Source of the DNA: Thiomicrorhabdus sp041583835
GTDB taxonomy: Bacteria; Pseudomonadota; Gammaproteobacteria; Thiomicrospirales; Thiomicrospiraceae
Direction of reading: 5' to 3'
DNA: 64,000 bases
Assembly (NCBI RefSeq): GCF_041583835.1
Contig: NZ_JBFHFC010000003.1
Coordinates: forward strand, 62,001-126,000
Position numbers and translations under genes: made by a program. The notes beneath the pieces were generated by a model. That model was not told the DNA's origin and searched no databases. It saw only the letters and a list, made by a program, of their open reading frames with translations. Numbering within the stretch: position 1 is the stretch's first letter; every line of letters begins with the position of its first letter. Below are positions 53,067-62,549 of this stretch, piece after piece.

Positions 53067-54046
53067 GCTAACTTCCCTTTTACTAAATTTGATTGAAACA
53101 CACTCTCTAGAGGTTCTTGTGAGTGTTGAATCTGCAGCCATTCAAAGCACAAAGATTCCAATACCAGCTGTTTATTGGCGTTCCCCTGCCAACTGCTCTT
53201 AGCTTGCAGGCAGGCCTGCTGGAAACGCAGCCAGTTTTGGATCTGGTTATCGGAATAATCCGATCCTTCCTTATAAAAAGCCGCACGAACGGCGGAAACC
53301 GACCAGAAATAGAAATAGTCGAATACCTGTTCCGGTTTCGCCCATTTCAACCATTTTTCCACCAACTGAGGAACGGTTTTCTGACCTGACTGCATCTGCT
53401 TTAAAGCGGCTTTCCATTCATTGTCCTGTTCGAACAACCCTTGCTCTATCCATTGCTGCGCCGCAATCGGCGCACCCCAGTTCAAACGCAAGGCACGTTT
53501 AATCAAAGCTGCATCCGCCTGAGGACTGGCTTGTTGCAGCCATGCCTGCGCTTCGTCTATCGACGGCGCGGCAAAAGACAATTTCTGACAACGACTTAAA
53601 ATAGTCGCGGGTAAACGCCCAAGCTGATGCGTCGTTAAAATAAACAGCGTTCTAGCGCTCGGTTCTTCAAGCGTCTTCAACAAGGCATTAAAGGCTGATT
53701 GATTCAAGTATTCAGGCCCTTCCACCCAGGCCACTTTATAACCACCTTGATGCGACGTTTCGTTCAATTTGTAGACCAATTCGCGAACCTGATCTACCGA
53801 AATCTCTTTTTTGTCTTCCAACACCTGCAAATGGAAAAAATCGGGGTGTTGTTGAGTATTGAACAGATGGCAGCCCGAACATTGACCGCACGCATTACGA
53901 TGGTCGCAGAAAATGGATTGCACCAACTGCTGAACAAAAGATTCAATGCCGATACCACTCGGTCCGGACAACAAATAGGCATGCCCCAATCGCGACTGCA
54001 GCTGCTGCCATTGCTGCCACTGAGCGGCCATCCACGGATAAATCAT
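53063..54046 (-). CDS. holB: DNA polymerase III subunit delta'
   Basis: A 327-residue clamp-loader subunit. The degenerate Walker A is LLSGPSGIGIESFVQQL; the zinc module is CDHRNACGQCSGCHLF; ALLKTLEEPSARTLFILTT and LSRCQKLSF with the SRC arginine finger follow. It begins inside the last codons of tmk (ATGA overlap) and overlaps tatD. The PilZ gene often found after holB is absent. Confidence 0.94.
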   Translation of the reverse strand: MIYPWMAAQWQQWQQLQSRLGHAYLLSGPSGIGIESFVQQLVQSIFCDHRNACGQCSGCHLFNTQQHPDFFHLQVLEDKKEISVDQVRELVYKLNETSHQGGYKVAWVEGPEYLNQSAFNALLKTLEEPSARTLFILTTHQLGRLPATILSRCQKLSFAAPSIDEAQAWLQQASPQADAALIKRALRLNWGAPIAAQQWIEQGLFEQDNEWKAALKQMQSGQKTVPQLVEKWLKWAKPEQVFDYFYFWSVSAVRAAFYKEGSDYSDNQIQNWLRFQQACLQAKSSWQGNANKQLVLESLCFEWLQIQHSQEPLESVFQSNLVKGKLA

Positions 54047-54672
54047 GCGTTCTCCATAAGGGCTTTCAAGCAGGTTTCGATTTCTGCCTGAACCTGCGCT
54101 AAAGATTGACTGGCATCCAACACCGTATAACGCTCTTCAGCCTGTTTGGCACGCGTCAGGTAAGCGCCGCGCACCTTTTCGAAAAAGTCGTGCTGTTCCT
54201 GTTCGAAACGGTCCGTCTGACCGCCGCGCGACGCCACGCGCGCCATACCGATTTCGATCGGCAAATCGAATACAAACGTCATATCCGGAAACATACCCTG
54301 CTGAACCCAGGCTTCGATTTCGGCAATGCGCTCAAAAGGAATGCCGCGTGCCGCACCTTGATAAGCGTAACTGGCGTCGGTGAAACGATCTGAAATCACC
54401 CAGGTGCCTTTTTCAAGCGCAGGAATAATCTTTTCGCGGATATGCTGAGCGCGGGCGGCAAACATCAACAACAATTCGGTATCGGCATGCATTTCGGTGT
54501 AGGCCTGGTTCAACAGAATTCCTCTGACCGCTTCGCCGATTTCGGTTCCGCCCGGTTCGCGCGTAGTGATGACATCAATGCCCTGCTGCTTGAGCCAATC
54601 CGCCATAAAGGCTAAATTGGTTGATTTACCTGCGCCTTCGGTTCCCTCAAGTGTAATGAATTTGCCTGTCAT
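54043..54672 (-). CDS. tmk: dTMP kinase
   Basis: A 209-residue thymidylate kinase, making dTDP from dTMP. It has the P-loop FITLEGTEGAGKSTN, TTREPGGTEIGE, the DRF motif in VISDRFTDASYAYQGAARG and a lid region with ASRGGQTDRFEQE. Length is standard. It lies between mltG and holB. Confidence 0.96.
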   Translation of the reverse strand: MTGKFITLEGTEGAGKSTNLAFMADWLKQQGIDVITTREPGGTEIGEAVRGILLNQAYTEMHADTELLLMFAARAQHIREKIIPALEKGTWVISDRFTDASYAYQGAARGIPFERIAEIEAWVQQGMFPDMTFVFDLPIEIGMARVASRGGQTDRFEQEQHDFFEKVRGAYLTRAKQAEERYTVLDASQSLAQVQAEIETCLKALMENA

Positions 54673-54721
54673 CCAGCCCTACTTCCTTTTTGCATATTTC
54701 TATTAATTCACGATTCGTTCG

Positions 54722-55753
54722 CTAGCGCAGCAACTGATACTTGCGCACCGCTTTATTATGTTCGATCAGCGTCTCTGAAAAATAGTGTTCGCCGTTGCCT
54801 TTGGCGACAAAATACAGCGCTTTGGTTTTATCCGGATGCATCACCGCAGTAATCGCCTCACGACTTGGCAAAGCGATCGGACTCGGCGGCAAACCGTTCA
54901 CCCGGTAAGTGTTATAAGGTGTCTTTTTCAGCAGATCGACCTTACGGATATTACCATCATATTTCGCTCCGATGCCATAAATCACGGTCGGATCAGTTTG
55001 TAGACGCATGCCTTTTTTCAGGCGGTTAATAAACACCCCTGCAATCAAAGCGCGTTCTTCTGGTACAGCGGTCTCTTTTTCCACTAGAGACGCCATAATC
55101 AAAGCCTCGTAAGGGGTCTTAAACGGCAAATCCTTAGCTCTGTTCTGCCAGGATTCCTGTAGAGTCGTGTTCAAGGCTTCGTGCGCTCGGGTCAGAATAT
55201 CCAGGTCGGAATCACCGGCCTGATACAGATAGGTTTCCGGCAGAAACCAGCCCTCAAGCCCCGCGAAAGGATAGTTTTCGTCCCCTAACGTTTTCAGTGA
55301 GAAAGCTTTATAGAGTGCTTCCGTTTGCCCGACGTTTAAAACACGTTTGATTTTCGTCAAGGCCTCTATCTGAAGCAGTGTCTGTTCGAAAGTGTGGCCT
55401 GCGATCAAGGTCACAGGATATTTAACCGTTTCACCTTTGATCAACGCCTGTGCAAGTTCTTCGACCGTCCACTCTGGCTGAATCCGCATCTCCCCGGTTT
55501 TAATCAAACCGTGCTGATCATGATAGCGTAGATACCACACAAACCACTTAGGCGAATCCAACAGACCTGCCTGATGTAACTGTTCGGCGACTTTAGACGC
55601 CGAAGAACCGGGTTGGATTTCAATCACCTTGGATTCCGCCAAATTGGAAACCGGCTGAATCAAAAACTGCTGAACCTGAAAACCGATAATGAACGCCGCC
55701 ACAACCAACAAGCCGGACGCGGCCGCTAAACCTCTCAACAACGTTTTTATCAT
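54722..55753 (-). CDS. mltG: Endolytic murein transglycosylase MltG
   Basis: A 343-residue inner-membrane enzyme that cuts nascent glycan strands. One N-terminal helix (about 8-28) is followed by a LysM-like part and the YceG domain with the catalytic Glu in ASLVEKETAVPEERA, then MRLQTDPTVIYG and LPPSPIALPSREAI. The ATG chosen overlaps the pabC stop (ATGA); another ATG two codons upstream is possible. Confidence 0.94.
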   Translation of the reverse strand: MIKTLLRGLAAASGLLVVAAFIIGFQVQQFLIQPVSNLAESKVIEIQPGSSASKVAEQLHQAGLLDSPKWFVWYLRYHDQHGLIKTGEMRIQPEWTVEELAQALIKGETVKYPVTLIAGHTFEQTLLQIEALTKIKRVLNVGQTEALYKAFSLKTLGDENYPFAGLEGWFLPETYLYQAGDSDLDILTRAHEALNTTLQESWQNRAKDLPFKTPYEALIMASLVEKETAVPEERALIAGVFINRLKKGMRLQTDPTVIYGIGAKYDGNIRKVDLLKKTPYNTYRVNGLPPSPIALPSREAITAVMHPDKTKALYFVAKGNGEHYFSETLIEHNKAVRKYQLLR

Positions 55754-56607
55754 TCCCAAATCCGTATTGCGTTATTCTGTTGCCACTGCGACCAGGCCTG
55801 TTGAATTTCAACTACCCGTTCGACGGCAAATTTCATATCCATGAATTCCTTGACCGGCATGATGCCACGGACGGCATTACTCAGAAACAATTCGTCCGCA
55901 TTTCTGATTTCATCCAGAGTGATTTCACATTCGATCCATTCCAATCCCAGACTTTCCGAAAGAAACCGCAACTGATGACGCGTGGTTCCTTCTACACCGC
56001 TTTCAACTAACGCCGGCGTAATCAATCGCGTCCCTTTAATCAGAAACACGTTCGACTGTGTGGCCGAGATCACTTTCTGACGCGCATTCAGCATAATGCC
56101 TTCGGAAAACGCGGTTCCCGCCAATTCGGCACGCGCCAAGACGTTTTCTAGTCGGTTCAGGTGCTTCATCCCGGCCAACTGTGGATTAATTGCACAGATG
56201 CTTTCGCAAAGAGCAACTGCCATAGCCGGATGCATTTCCGTCATATCGGATGCTTTTTTATAAGTCGGGTGCGGCGAAGCCTGAATGATGATTCTCGGCT
56301 TAGCTTCCACGGGCGGTTGATAACCGACACCGCCCAGCCCTCGCGAAACGATCACTTTAACCACAATCGGCTGTAAGTTCCCGGTCAGTGCTTGACGCAA
56401 CTGTTGCAAAACGGTTTGTTCCTCGATTTCGGGAAAGCCCAATCGTACAACACTTGCAGACAGACGCCTCCAATGTGCAGGCCAGTTATAAAGTTGCCCT
56501 TCCGCCGCCAACATGGTGGTGAAAAAACCGTCTCCATACTGAACCGCGCGATCCAACACATCAAGAGTGGATTGAACTTGTCCGTCCACCCAGGTTTGAA
56601 TACTCAC
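55750..56607 (-). CDS. pabC: Aminodeoxychorismate lyase
   Basis: A 285-residue fold-type IV PLP enzyme releasing p-aminobenzoate and pyruvate from aminodeoxychorismate. It begins TWVDGQVQSTLDVLDRAVQYGDG (split here: TWVDGQVQ and RAVQYGDGFF), with the PLP lysine in GMKHLNRLENVLARAE and the cofactor phosphate loop near VISATQSNVF. It overlaps pabB by 4 bases (ATGA), as expected for partners in folate synthesis. Confidence 0.93.
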   Translation of the reverse strand: MSIQTWVDGQVQSTLDVLDRAVQYGDGFFTTMLAAEGQLYNWPAHWRRLSASVVRLGFPEIEEQTVLQQLRQALTGNLQPIVVKVIVSRGLGGVGYQPPVEAKPRIIIQASPHPTYKKASDMTEMHPAMAVALCESICAINPQLAGMKHLNRLENVLARAELAGTAFSEGIMLNARQKVISATQSNVFLIKGTRLITPALVESGVEGTTRHQLRFLSESLGLEWIECEITLDEIRNADELFLSNAVRGIMPVKEFMDMKFAVERVVEIQQAWSQWQQNNAIRIWE

Positions 56608-58004
56608 AGGAAATGCTCCTGACTGCTCAAGGCGTTAATCAGGCCTTTTGCCTTGTGGCGGGTTTCGGTCAGTTCGTTATTCGGATCGGAATCCGCGACA
56701 ATTCCGGCACCGGCGCGAAATTGCACGATCGACTGATTGCCGTGACGGCTATGCAACATGGTACGAATCAAAATGTTCAAATCCATCGAACCGTCGCGGT
56801 TAATGTAACCCAAAGAGCCTGTGTAAGCTTCGCGCGGCATCTGTTCCAACTCGGCGATGATTTCCATGCAACGCACTTTCGGACAACCGGTGATGGTTCC
56901 GCCCGGGAACAACGCATGTACGATGTCCAGCGGATCGAAACCGTCTTGTAACTGGCCGCGCACGTTAGAAACGATGTGATGAACGTGCTCGTAACTTTCG
57001 ACCACCATCAGCTCGTTGACTTCAACACTGCCCGGCTGGCAAATGCGTCCTAAATCGTTACGCTCGAGATCGATCAGCATGATGTGCTCGGCACGCTCTT
57101 TAGGATGCGAGATCAATTCGTCGATTAACGCCTTGTCCATCGCAGCATCCGCACTGCGTTTACGTGTTCCGGCAATCGGACGCGTCTCAACCCAGGGCGA
57201 CTTGTATTTGACCAAGCGCTCCGGCGAAGAGCTGATGATGCTCCACTCTCGTTTTGCATCGGCAAAATGCGCCAACGCGGCAAACGGCGCAGGATTATGC
57301 GTACGCAAAGCACGGTAAACATCCAGATATTCCTGTTCATGTTCCAGTTCGACCTGCCACAGACGGGACAGATTCACCTGAAAGATATCGCCGGAAAGAA
57401 TGTATTCCTTAATCGCTCGGACGCCGTCCAGGTATTTGTTTTCCGGTTCTTCGCGTGAATCGACGATCTGGATAGGCACTTGCGAATCGGTAACGTTCAG
57501 GGCGCTGTCGATGTCTTCCCAGATTTGCTCGATCAGATCGGAGAATTCGTTTTCGACTACGATGCTGATCTCGCCCTTCTCATGATCGACGATGACGGCC
57601 GCAGGAACACGGGTCAGGTTTGCCAACGGAAACTCGGACTCCGGAAGATTCAGGCTCGGCTCGACGGCCTGCGCGTAATCGTAACTGAAAAACGCAAACC
57701 AGCCGCCGTAGAACGGCAGGTCGCAATCAACCTCAGGTCCTTTCAAATCCGCAAAAGCTTGTTTGGCCTGAGTTTGAAAAGTATCGATCGATTCGACACT
57801 ATCTAGCCGAATGGTTTCTTGAGGAAAAGCAAACAGGATGTCGTACTGACCCAACACGCCTTTAGCGACACTCTCCAACAGAAATGGATAACGCTGGGGA
57901 TTCAACTGGTGAAGTTTGGACAGATCCAAACGGCAGTTTTCAGAAACGCAAACAGGCTGTATGGTAACAGCCTGTTGAATGTCGATAGAATCAAGTCTAT
58001 CCAT
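56604..58004 (-). CDS. pabB: Aminodeoxychorismate synthase component I
   Basis: A 466-residue chorismate-using enzyme of the PabB/TrpE family. Motifs include GDIFQVNLSRLW, ETRPIAGTRKRSADA, IMLIDLERNDLGR, and FPGGTITGCPKVRCMEII. The overlap with pabC argues for PabB. However, E. coli PabB has lysine in PIKGT, where this protein has alanine (PIAGT), as in anthranilate synthase TrpE and some other PabB proteins. No amidotransferase subunit (pabA) is adjacent. Anthranilate synthase activity is the alternative reading. Confidence 0.88.
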   Translation of the reverse strand: MDRLDSIDIQQAVTIQPVCVSENCRLDLSKLHQLNPQRYPFLLESVAKGVLGQYDILFAFPQETIRLDSVESIDTFQTQAKQAFADLKGPEVDCDLPFYGGWFAFFSYDYAQAVEPSLNLPESEFPLANLTRVPAAVIVDHEKGEISIVVENEFSDLIEQIWEDIDSALNVTDSQVPIQIVDSREEPENKYLDGVRAIKEYILSGDIFQVNLSRLWQVELEHEQEYLDVYRALRTHNPAPFAALAHFADAKREWSIISSSPERLVKYKSPWVETRPIAGTRKRSADAAMDKALIDELISHPKERAEHIMLIDLERNDLGRICQPGSVEVNELMVVESYEHVHHIVSNVRGQLQDGFDPLDIVHALFPGGTITGCPKVRCMEIIAELEQMPREAYTGSLGYINRDGSMDLNILIRTMLHSRHGNQSIVQFRAGAGIVADSDPNNELTETRHKAKGLINALSSQEHFL

Positions 58005-58036
58005 GCTTGCTCTTCTCTTTGAATGAAAAGAGGTAA

Positions 58037-59275
58037 TTATACTTTACCTAACACCAAGCTGGCATTGGTTCCACCGAATCCGAACGAATTCGACAAAGCA
58101 TAATCGACCTTGGCATCACGCGCCTCATTGGCAACGTAGTCCAGGTCGCACCATTCTTCCGGGTGTTCCAGGTTGATCGTAGGAGGCAGTCTCTGCTCTT
58201 TGATCGCCAAAGCGGTGAACACGGCTTCCATTGCACCGGCCGCACCCAAAGCATGACCGGTCATCGACTTGGTGGAACTCATTGCCAACTTATAGGCATG
58301 ATCGCCAAACGTCGATTTGACCGCCATGGTTTCACAGAGGTCACCTGCCGGTGTCGAAGTACCGTGTGCGTTGATGTAATTGATTTTAGAAGCGTCAATC
58401 CCGGAATTCTGCAAGGCAGCTGCCATACAACGTGCCGCACCTTCTCCGCCTTTGGCTGGCAAGGTCATGTGAAAAGCGTCACCGCTCATACCGAACCCAA
58501 GCACTTCGGCGTAGATGTTGGCGCCACGCGCTTTAGCGTGTTCATACTCTTCCAAAACTACGGCACCGGCACCGTCACTTAACACAAAACCGTCACGGTC
58601 TTTATCCCAAGGACGGCTTGCCGCCTGAGGGTTGTCATTACGTGTCGACAAAGCGCGCGCAGCGGCAAAACCACCCAAACCAAGTTCGGTTGTCGCGTAT
58701 TCCGCACCACCGGCAATCATCACGTCGGCATCGCCGTACTGAATCATACGTGCGGCATCGCCGATACTGTGAGTACCGGTCGCACAAGCCGTTCCGATCG
58801 CCATATTAGGCCCTTTCAATCCGAACATGATCGACAGGTTACCCGAGATCATATTAATGATGGCACTTGGCACAAAAAACGGAGAAATACGACGAGGACC
58901 GGATTTCTCGGCAATCGAATGCTGGGTTTCGATCGAACCGATCCCACCGATACCGGAACCGATCGACACACCGATACGGGTCGAGTTCTCTTCAGTCACT
59001 TCCAGCCCGGAATCGCGAATGGCTTGTACACCCGCCGCAATTCCGTAATGAATGAACGGATCCATCTTTTTAGCTTCTTTGGCTGCAATGTAGTCCGTGA
59101 CTTCAAAACCTTTAATCACGCCACCAAACTTGACCGCGAACGCTTCCGTATCGAATTTAGTCAGATAATCGATACCACTTTTACCTGCCAACAAATTGTC
59201 CCAAGTTTCAGAAACAGTTAATCCTACAGGCGTAACCACACCCAAACCGGTAATCACAACACGACGCTTAGACAA
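58037..59275 (-). CDS. fabF: 3-oxoacyl-ACP synthase II (FabF)
   Basis: A 412-residue condensing enzyme for elongation of acyl-ACP with malonyl-ACP. The nucleophile cysteine is in GTACATGTHSIGDA and the two histidines in NAHGTSTPAGD and MTGHALGAAGAMEAVF; the end reads NSFGFGGTNASLVLG. Full length. A terminator separates it from acpP upstream. Confidence 0.97.
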   Translation of the reverse strand: MSKRRVVITGLGVVTPVGLTVSETWDNLLAGKSGIDYLTKFDTEAFAVKFGGVIKGFEVTDYIAAKEAKKMDPFIHYGIAAGVQAIRDSGLEVTEENSTRIGVSIGSGIGGIGSIETQHSIAEKSGPRRISPFFVPSAIINMISGNLSIMFGLKGPNMAIGTACATGTHSIGDAARMIQYGDADVMIAGGAEYATTELGLGGFAAARALSTRNDNPQAASRPWDKDRDGFVLSDGAGAVVLEEYEHAKARGANIYAEVLGFGMSGDAFHMTLPAKGGEGAARCMAAALQNSGIDASKINYINAHGTSTPAGDLCETMAVKSTFGDHAYKLAMSSTKSMTGHALGAAGAMEAVFTALAIKEQRLPPTINLEHPEEWCDLDYVANEARDAKVDYALSNSFGFGGTNASLVLGKV

Positions 59276-59308
59276 AATGCACCCTCACACGTTTTAAAAT
59301 TTACATAT

Positions 59309-59336
59309 AAAAAAAGCCGTAAAAAATTACGGCTTT
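59309..59336 (-). terminator. acpP terminator
   Basis: AGCCGTAA / TTACGGCT stem with a 4-base A loop and a run of seven T on the minus strand, between acpP and fabF. It may lower fabF expression relative to acpP. Confidence 0.85.
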
Positions 59337-59368
59337 CTCGTCAATAAACGATTGTTCGAAACCCTGGA

Positions 59369-59605
59369 TTAATCCAAGTTTGCTTCGATGTATGCTTTAG
59401 CTTGAGCCAAAGTAGCGATCTTCTCTGCTTCTTCATCAGGAATTTCGCAATCAAATTCTTCTTCTAAAGCCATTACTAGCTCAACAGTGTCAAGAGAATC
59501 CGCACCTAAGTCATCTACAAAAGATGCATCAGGAGTTACCTGATCTTCTTCTACACCTAATTGCTCAACAACAATTTTCTTTACGCGTTCTTCAATACTG
59601 CTCAT
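59369..59605 (-). CDS. acpP: Acyl carrier protein
   Basis: A 78-residue acidic ACP. The phosphopantetheine serine is in DLGADSLDTVELVMALEEEF (about residue 37). It carries fatty-acyl intermediates for FabD, FabH, FabG, FabF and PlsX, all encoded around it. Codon use is that of a highly expressed gene. Confidence 0.98.
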   Translation of the reverse strand: MSSIEERVKKIVVEQLGVEEDQVTPDASFVDDLGADSLDTVELVMALEEEFDCEIPDEEAEKIATLAQAKAYIEANLD

Positions 59606-59754
59606 GGAATTCTCCAGTCTTCTTTTATAGTGTTTAAAAATAGGGTTAAAATAATTTTTGGTATTTTCGCTTTATCTGCCTAGATTATCAAGTTTTTAAT
59701 TGCGCTTTTCTTGATTAAGATCATATATCAAGTACTTACCGCCGCATTAAAACC

Positions 59755-60495
59755 TTAAACCATGTACATTCCGCCGTTTACATTCAACGTCTGTCCGGTG
59801 ATGTAAGAACCGCCGTCACCTGCCAAGAAAGTCACAGTTTTAGCAATATCTTCCGGCTCGCCTAATCGACTTAATGGAATCTGCCCGGTCAAAGCAGCAC
59901 GCTGCTCTTCCGGCAAGGCACGGGTCATATCGGTATCGATAAAACCTGGAGCAACCGTATTAACGGTAATGTTTCTAGCACCGACTTCACGTGCTAACGA
60001 CTTACTGAACCCGATAATACCGGCTTTGGCTGCCGCATAGTTGGTTTGTCCGGCATTCCCCATCACACCCACTACGGAAGCGATGTTGATGATACGTCCG
60101 CCTTTAGCTTTCATCATGCCGCGCAAACACGCTTTACTCATACGGAAAACCGAATTCAAGTTGGTCTGAATAATGTCATCCCACTCTTCGTCTTTCATGC
60201 GCATCAACAAGTTGTCACGCGTAATCCCTGCATTGTTAACAAGAATGGTCGGAACACCGAATTCAGCCGTAATCTCAGCCAATACATCGGTAATCATCTC
60301 CGCGTTAGTGACGTTTAGGCACTTTCCGGCACCTTTCGCACCCGCTTCCGACAGATAGGCACTGATACTTTCCGCACCTGAATCCGAAGTCGCAGTACCG
60401 ATCACGGTTGCACCTTGTGCCGCCAAATCCAAAGCGATTGCTTTTCCAATTCCACGACTGGCGCCGGTAACCAAGGCAACTTTACCTGTTAACAT
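59755..60495 (-). CDS. fabG: 3-oxoacyl-ACP reductase (FabG)
   Basis: A 246-residue short-chain dehydrogenase that reduces 3-oxoacyl-ACP with NADPH. It has the cofactor motif VTGASRGIGKAIAL, NNAGITRDNLLMRM, the catalytic Ser and YAAAKAG Tyr-Lys pair, and ends SYITGQTLNVNGGMYMV. It is 40 bases after fabD. Confidence 0.97.
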   Translation of the reverse strand: MLTGKVALVTGASRGIGKAIALDLAAQGATVIGTATSDSGAESISAYLSEAGAKGAGKCLNVTNAEMITDVLAEITAEFGVPTILVNNAGITRDNLLMRMKDEEWDDIIQTNLNSVFRMSKACLRGMMKAKGGRIINIASVVGVMGNAGQTNYAAAKAGIIGFSKSLAREVGARNITVNTVAPGFIDTDMTRALPEEQRAALTGQIPLSRLGEPEDIAKTVTFLAGDGGSYITGQTLNVNGGMYMV

Positions 60496-60535
60496 AATTC
60501 GTTCCTTACTATAGATAATTTGAGTAGCACTTATT

Positions 60536-61459
60536 CTATAAACTTGAAATGGCTTTTTCTAGTGTCGCATTGTCATAAACCGCGACCATGCCCATTTTAC
60601 GGTCGATTCGACGATTCAAGCCCATCAAGACCTTACCAGGCCCTAATTCAAACAACTGTTCAACCCCGTTTGCTTTCATGGCTTCAACGGTTTTTACCCA
60701 TTGTACAGGCTGATACAACTGCTGAACCAATGCCTGCTTAATCTCTTCTTCGGAATTTGACACCGCGACATTAACGTTATGCAATACCGGAGTCTGAGCT
60801 GCCGAGAAAGACATACCCGCCAGCTTTTCCGCCAAGGCATCCGCCGCCGGCTTCATCAAAGAACAATGGGAAGGCACGCTGACCGGTAACGGAACCACGC
60901 GACTCGCGCCTGCTTCGGTCGCCGCATCCATCGCAGCATCGACCGCCGCTTTTTCACCGGCAATAACAACCTGTCCCGGTGAGTTGAAGTTAACCGCTTC
61001 GACCACGCCGTTTACTTGCTCGCAAACTGCAACCACTTGTTCGTCTTCCAAGCCAAGTACCGCAGCCATCGCACCCGTACCTTCAGGCACGGCCGACTGC
61101 ATCAAGCGGCCACGCTCGGCAACCAACTCGATCCCTTGAGCCAAAGTCATGACGCCACTGGCAACCAAAGCGGTGTATTCACCCAACGAGTGGCCGGCCA
61201 TATAGCTCGGCGCCAACTCGGCTTGAGAAGCCAAGGTACGGTAGACTGCAATTCCGGAGGCCAACATGGCTGGCTGAGTCACGTCAGTCTGATTCAATTT
61301 GCCCGACGCATCATTTTGCACCAGATCCCATAAGTCATATCCAAGAACATCAGAAGCTTCCGCAAAGACGTTTTGAACCTCTTTATGTGATTCGGCTAAT
61401 TCCGAAAGCATCCCAACCGATTGAGAACCTTGACCAGGAAAAACAAATGCATATGACAT
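60536..61459 (-). CDS. fabD: Malonyl-CoA-ACP transacylase (FabD)
   Basis: A 307-residue transacylase loading malonyl onto ACP. It begins YAFVFPGQGSQSVGML; the active serine is in AGHSLGEYTALVASG, with the arginine of the RLMQSAVPEGTGAM segment; the conserved histidine is in PVSVPSHCSLM. Length is normal. It lies 51 bases after fabH. Confidence 0.97.
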   Translation of the reverse strand: MSYAFVFPGQGSQSVGMLSELAESHKEVQNVFAEASDVLGYDLWDLVQNDASGKLNQTDVTQPAMLASGIAVYRTLASQAELAPSYMAGHSLGEYTALVASGVMTLAQGIELVAERGRLMQSAVPEGTGAMAAVLGLEDEQVVAVCEQVNGVVEAVNFNSPGQVVIAGEKAAVDAAMDAATEAGASRVVPLPVSVPSHCSLMKPAADALAEKLAGMSFSAAQTPVLHNVNVAVSNSEEEIKQALVQQLYQPVQWVKTVEAMKANGVEQLFELGPGKVLMGLNRRIDRKMGMVAVYDNATLEKAISSL

Positions 61460-61510
61460 AAAAACACCTAAATAACTTGTGATTTACTGACGATGAAAAC
61501 TCATCGAAAT

Positions 61511-62488
61511 TTAAAATTTGATAAGGGCTGAACCCCAAGTGAAGCCGCCGCCAAACGCTTCCATCAAAATCGTTTGACCGCGCTGAATTCGACCGTCGCG
61601 AACCGCTTCATCCAAAGCAAGCGGAACAGAAGCACTGGATGTATTGGCATGTTTGTTTACCGTTACTACCGTCTGATCGTCTCTCAGCTTCAATTTTTTC
61701 GCCGTCGCTTTGATAATTCTCAAGTTCGCCTGATGCGGTACCAACCAATCCAAGTCTTCTTTCTGCATATTGTTTGCTTCAAGGGTTTCGGTCGCGATAC
61801 GGCTTAATGTATTGACCGCTACTTTGAATACTTCATTACCCTTCATCGACATAGTTCTTTCGGCGATATCGTCGGTTTGAGGCAATTTCGACGGCCCGGA
61901 AGGAACATGCAAAAGATCTTCATAACGACCGTCTGCATGAATATGGGTAGAAAGAATGCCCGGCTCAGCGGATGCTTCAAGCACTACTGCACCGGCACCG
62001 TCGCCAAATAGGACACAGGTATTGCGATCACCCCAGTTAGTAATACGGGACAATGTCTCCGCACCGACAACCAAAGCACGCTTGGACATACCGGTTTTAA
62101 TAAACTGGTCGGCCACACTCAACGCATAAACGAATCCGGAACAGACCGCTTGAACATCAAAAGCCGGTGCGTTTCGAATATCAAGGCGCTGCTGTAATAA
62201 ACAAGCCGTACTTGGGAAAATTTTATCCGGAGTCGTGGTCGCTACGATAATGAGATCAATCGAACTCTTATCAATTCCGGCCATTTCAATCGCTCGAAGG
62301 GAAGCCTGTTCCGCTAAATCGCAGGTAGTCTGATCGTCTGCTGCAATATGACGCTGCTGGATGCCGGTACGTTCCTGAATCCATTCGTCACTCGTCTCAA
62401 CCATCTTTTCTAAATCAAGATTGGTTAAGATTTTTTCAGGCAAATACCCGCCCGTTCCAATAATGCGACTATAGATTTTCTGACTCAT
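61511..62488 (-). CDS. fabH: 3-oxoacyl-ACP synthase III (FabH)
   Basis: A 325-residue enzyme that starts fatty-acid synthesis by joining acetyl-CoA to malonyl-ACP. The catalytic Cys is in DVQAVCSGFVYAL, the His in LVPHQANLRI and the Asn in VNKHANTSSASVPLAL. It begins YSRIIGTGGYLPEKILTN. It lies between plsX and fabD. Confidence 0.97.
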   Translation of the reverse strand: MSQKIYSRIIGTGGYLPEKILTNLDLEKMVETSDEWIQERTGIQQRHIAADDQTTCDLAEQASLRAIEMAGIDKSSIDLIIVATTTPDKIFPSTACLLQQRLDIRNAPAFDVQAVCSGFVYALSVADQFIKTGMSKRALVVGAETLSRITNWGDRNTCVLFGDGAGAVVLEASAEPGILSTHIHADGRYEDLLHVPSGPSKLPQTDDIAERTMSMKGNEVFKVAVNTLSRIATETLEANNMQKEDLDWLVPHQANLRIIKATAKKLKLRDDQTVVTVNKHANTSSASVPLALDEAVRDGRIQRGQTILMEAFGGGFTWGSALIKF

Positions 62489-62549
62489 GTGATATTTTTT
62501 CTTTTATCTAAACTGTTTTTCAACAAGTTTATCTGAATTAAATTACAGG

